The notes under the pieces were generated by a model. The model was not told the DNA's origin, did not search any database, and saw only the letters and a list, made by a program, of their open reading frames with translations. The position numbers and the translations under genes were made by a program. From NCBI GenBank assembly GCA_963780655.1, contig CAWACP010000004.1, positions 496,001-560,000 on the forward strand: DNA of 64,000 nt. The letters are read 5' to 3'. This document shows positions 63,343-64,000 of this stretch, piece by piece. The stretch's first letter is position 1. Each line of letters starts with the position of its first letter. The DNA is from CAWACP01 sp963780655. GTDB taxonomy: Bacteria > Acidobacteriota > Terriglobia > Bryobacterales > Bryobacteraceae.

Positions 63343-64000
63343 CGAGTTCCCTGAGATGCTCGCGGTAGATATCGGTGTCCTTGTCGCCCCGGCCGGAGAG
63401 ATTCACTATGCAGACCTGCCCTTTGGCGGACGGAGCGCGGCGGACGAGCTCGGCGAAAGCGTGCGAAGATTCGAGCGCCGGAATGATGCCCTCGGTGTGG
63501 GCGAGCAGTCGTGCGGCGGCCAGCGCCTGGTCATCGGTGACGGACGTGTATTCGGCCCTGCCGCGGTCGTGCAGCAAGGCGTGCTCCGGACCGACCAGCG
63601 CATAATCGAGGCCGGCCGATATGGAATGCGTGAGCGCCACCTGGCCGTTCGCGTCCTGCAGCAGCCAGCTATAGGCGCCCTGCAGCACGCCTGGCGAGCC
63701 TCCGGAGAACCGCGCGGCGTGCTCGCCCAGACGGCCGCTCCTCCCGCCGGCTTCGACGCCGATCAGCTCTACGCCCTGGTCGTCGAGAAATGGATGGAAG
63801 ATGCCGATAGCGTTACTGCCCCCGCCAACGCACGCGATGATCGTGTCCGGAAGACGGCCTTCGCGTTCGAGAATCTGGCGGCGCGCCTCGATGCCGATCA
63901 CCCGGTGAAAATCGCGGACCATCAGCGGATAAGGGTGGGCCCCGAGGGCCGAACCGAGCAGGTAGTGCGTGTTGCCGACATTGGTCACCCAGTCGCGCAT
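63311..64000 (-). CDS. trpB: Tryptophan synthase beta chain (N-terminal part outside window)
   Basis: The last ~229 residues of ~400; the frame runs off the window's right edge. The PLP-phosphate loop CVGGGSNAIG and the residues HSISAGLDYPxVGPEHA-like HSISAGLDYALVGPEH, EGIIPALESSHA and LSGRGDKD are all present. The PLP-binding lysine lies beyond the edge. Overlap with trpA is typical of coupled expression. Confidence 0.96.
   Translation of the reverse strand: MRDWVTNVGNTHYLLGSALGAHPYPLMVRDFHRVIGIEARRQILEREGRLPDTIIACVGGGSNAIGIFHPFLDDQGVELIGVEAGGRSGRLGEHAARFSGGSPGVLQGAYSWLLQDANGQVALTHSISAGLDYALVGPEHALLHDRGRAEYTSVTDDQALAAARLLAHTEGIIPALESSHAFAELVRRAPSAKGQVCIVNLSGRGDKDTDIYREHLRELDEPDAHQPAV

Overview
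The window looks like a chromosomal segment from an Acidobacteriota bacterium of the Solibacter/Bryobacter type (Bryobacterales). The evidence is lineage-typical families: four secreted proteins ending in the Solibacter-type TIGR03437 domain, a VWFA-related acidobacterial-domain protein (TIGR03436-like), an acidobacterial duplicated-permease (ADOP/MacB-like) protein, a Reg_prop hybrid histidine kinase, high GC, and palindromic intergenic repeats of REP type. These are family recognitions by eye; no database search was run.

Layout. 1-6 kb: two tandem paralogous SBBP-propeller/TIGR03437 proteins separated by the 3' end of a glycosyltransferase gene, with a 36-bp repeat that exposes an old tandem duplication; then an SDR and a secreted ThuA-like protein. 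6-23 kb: giant hybrid kinase, alaC aminotransferase, GH44 glycosidase, VWFA protein, metallophosphoesterase, radical SAM/SPASM protein, class II photolyase overlapping a TIGR01777 epimerase, and an ADOP permease. 23-26.2 kb: a frameshifted hydrolase and a vapBC module whose toxin is split by an IS4-family element. 27-33.7 kb: a complete-looking cytochrome c maturation operon (ccmE-F-H, zinc-ribbon protein, membrane protein, ccmA-B-C-D) with variant haem-handling motifs (CcmE CxxxY instead of HxxxY). 33.7-36.5 kb: a second PIN toxin-antitoxin pair, and a sensor-only membrane protein plus its decayed copy around an AT-rich SH3 gene. 36.5-43.4 kb, minus strand: proteostasis block lon, htrA/degP-like, clpB, with two clear Rho-independent terminators. 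43.7-44.3 kb: third PIN toxin-antitoxin pair.

44.4-50.4 kb: a region bounded by 20-bp direct repeats of the tmRNA (ssrA) 3' end, i.e. a probable remnant island, holding a large S8-like protease with an internal/tandem duplication history. 50.4-50.7 kb: ssrA itself, minus strand, with a readable tag (A)ANNQQFAYAA. 50.8-56 kb: another TIGR03437 protein, a small secreted protein, and a toroid-fold/DUF362 gene pair. 56-58.2 kb: two decayed genes, a DUF1572/DinB protein and a small beta-barrel-like protein. 58.2-64 kb: an isolated nuoI, an Old Yellow Enzyme, pyrF, selD and the end of the trp operon (trpB-trpA-chorismate mutase).

The most notable molecular observation is that selD reads through an in-frame TGA at codon 14, exactly where the family carries its catalytic Cys/Sec, followed by a 7-bp hairpin at the right distance for a bacterial SECIS. 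The organism therefore probably makes selenoproteins, with SelD itself one of them. The best candidates for unusual biology are the ssrA-associated protease locus, the variant Ccm system, and the REP-like palindromes, whose stems show compensatory changes and which also occur inside one coding sequence.
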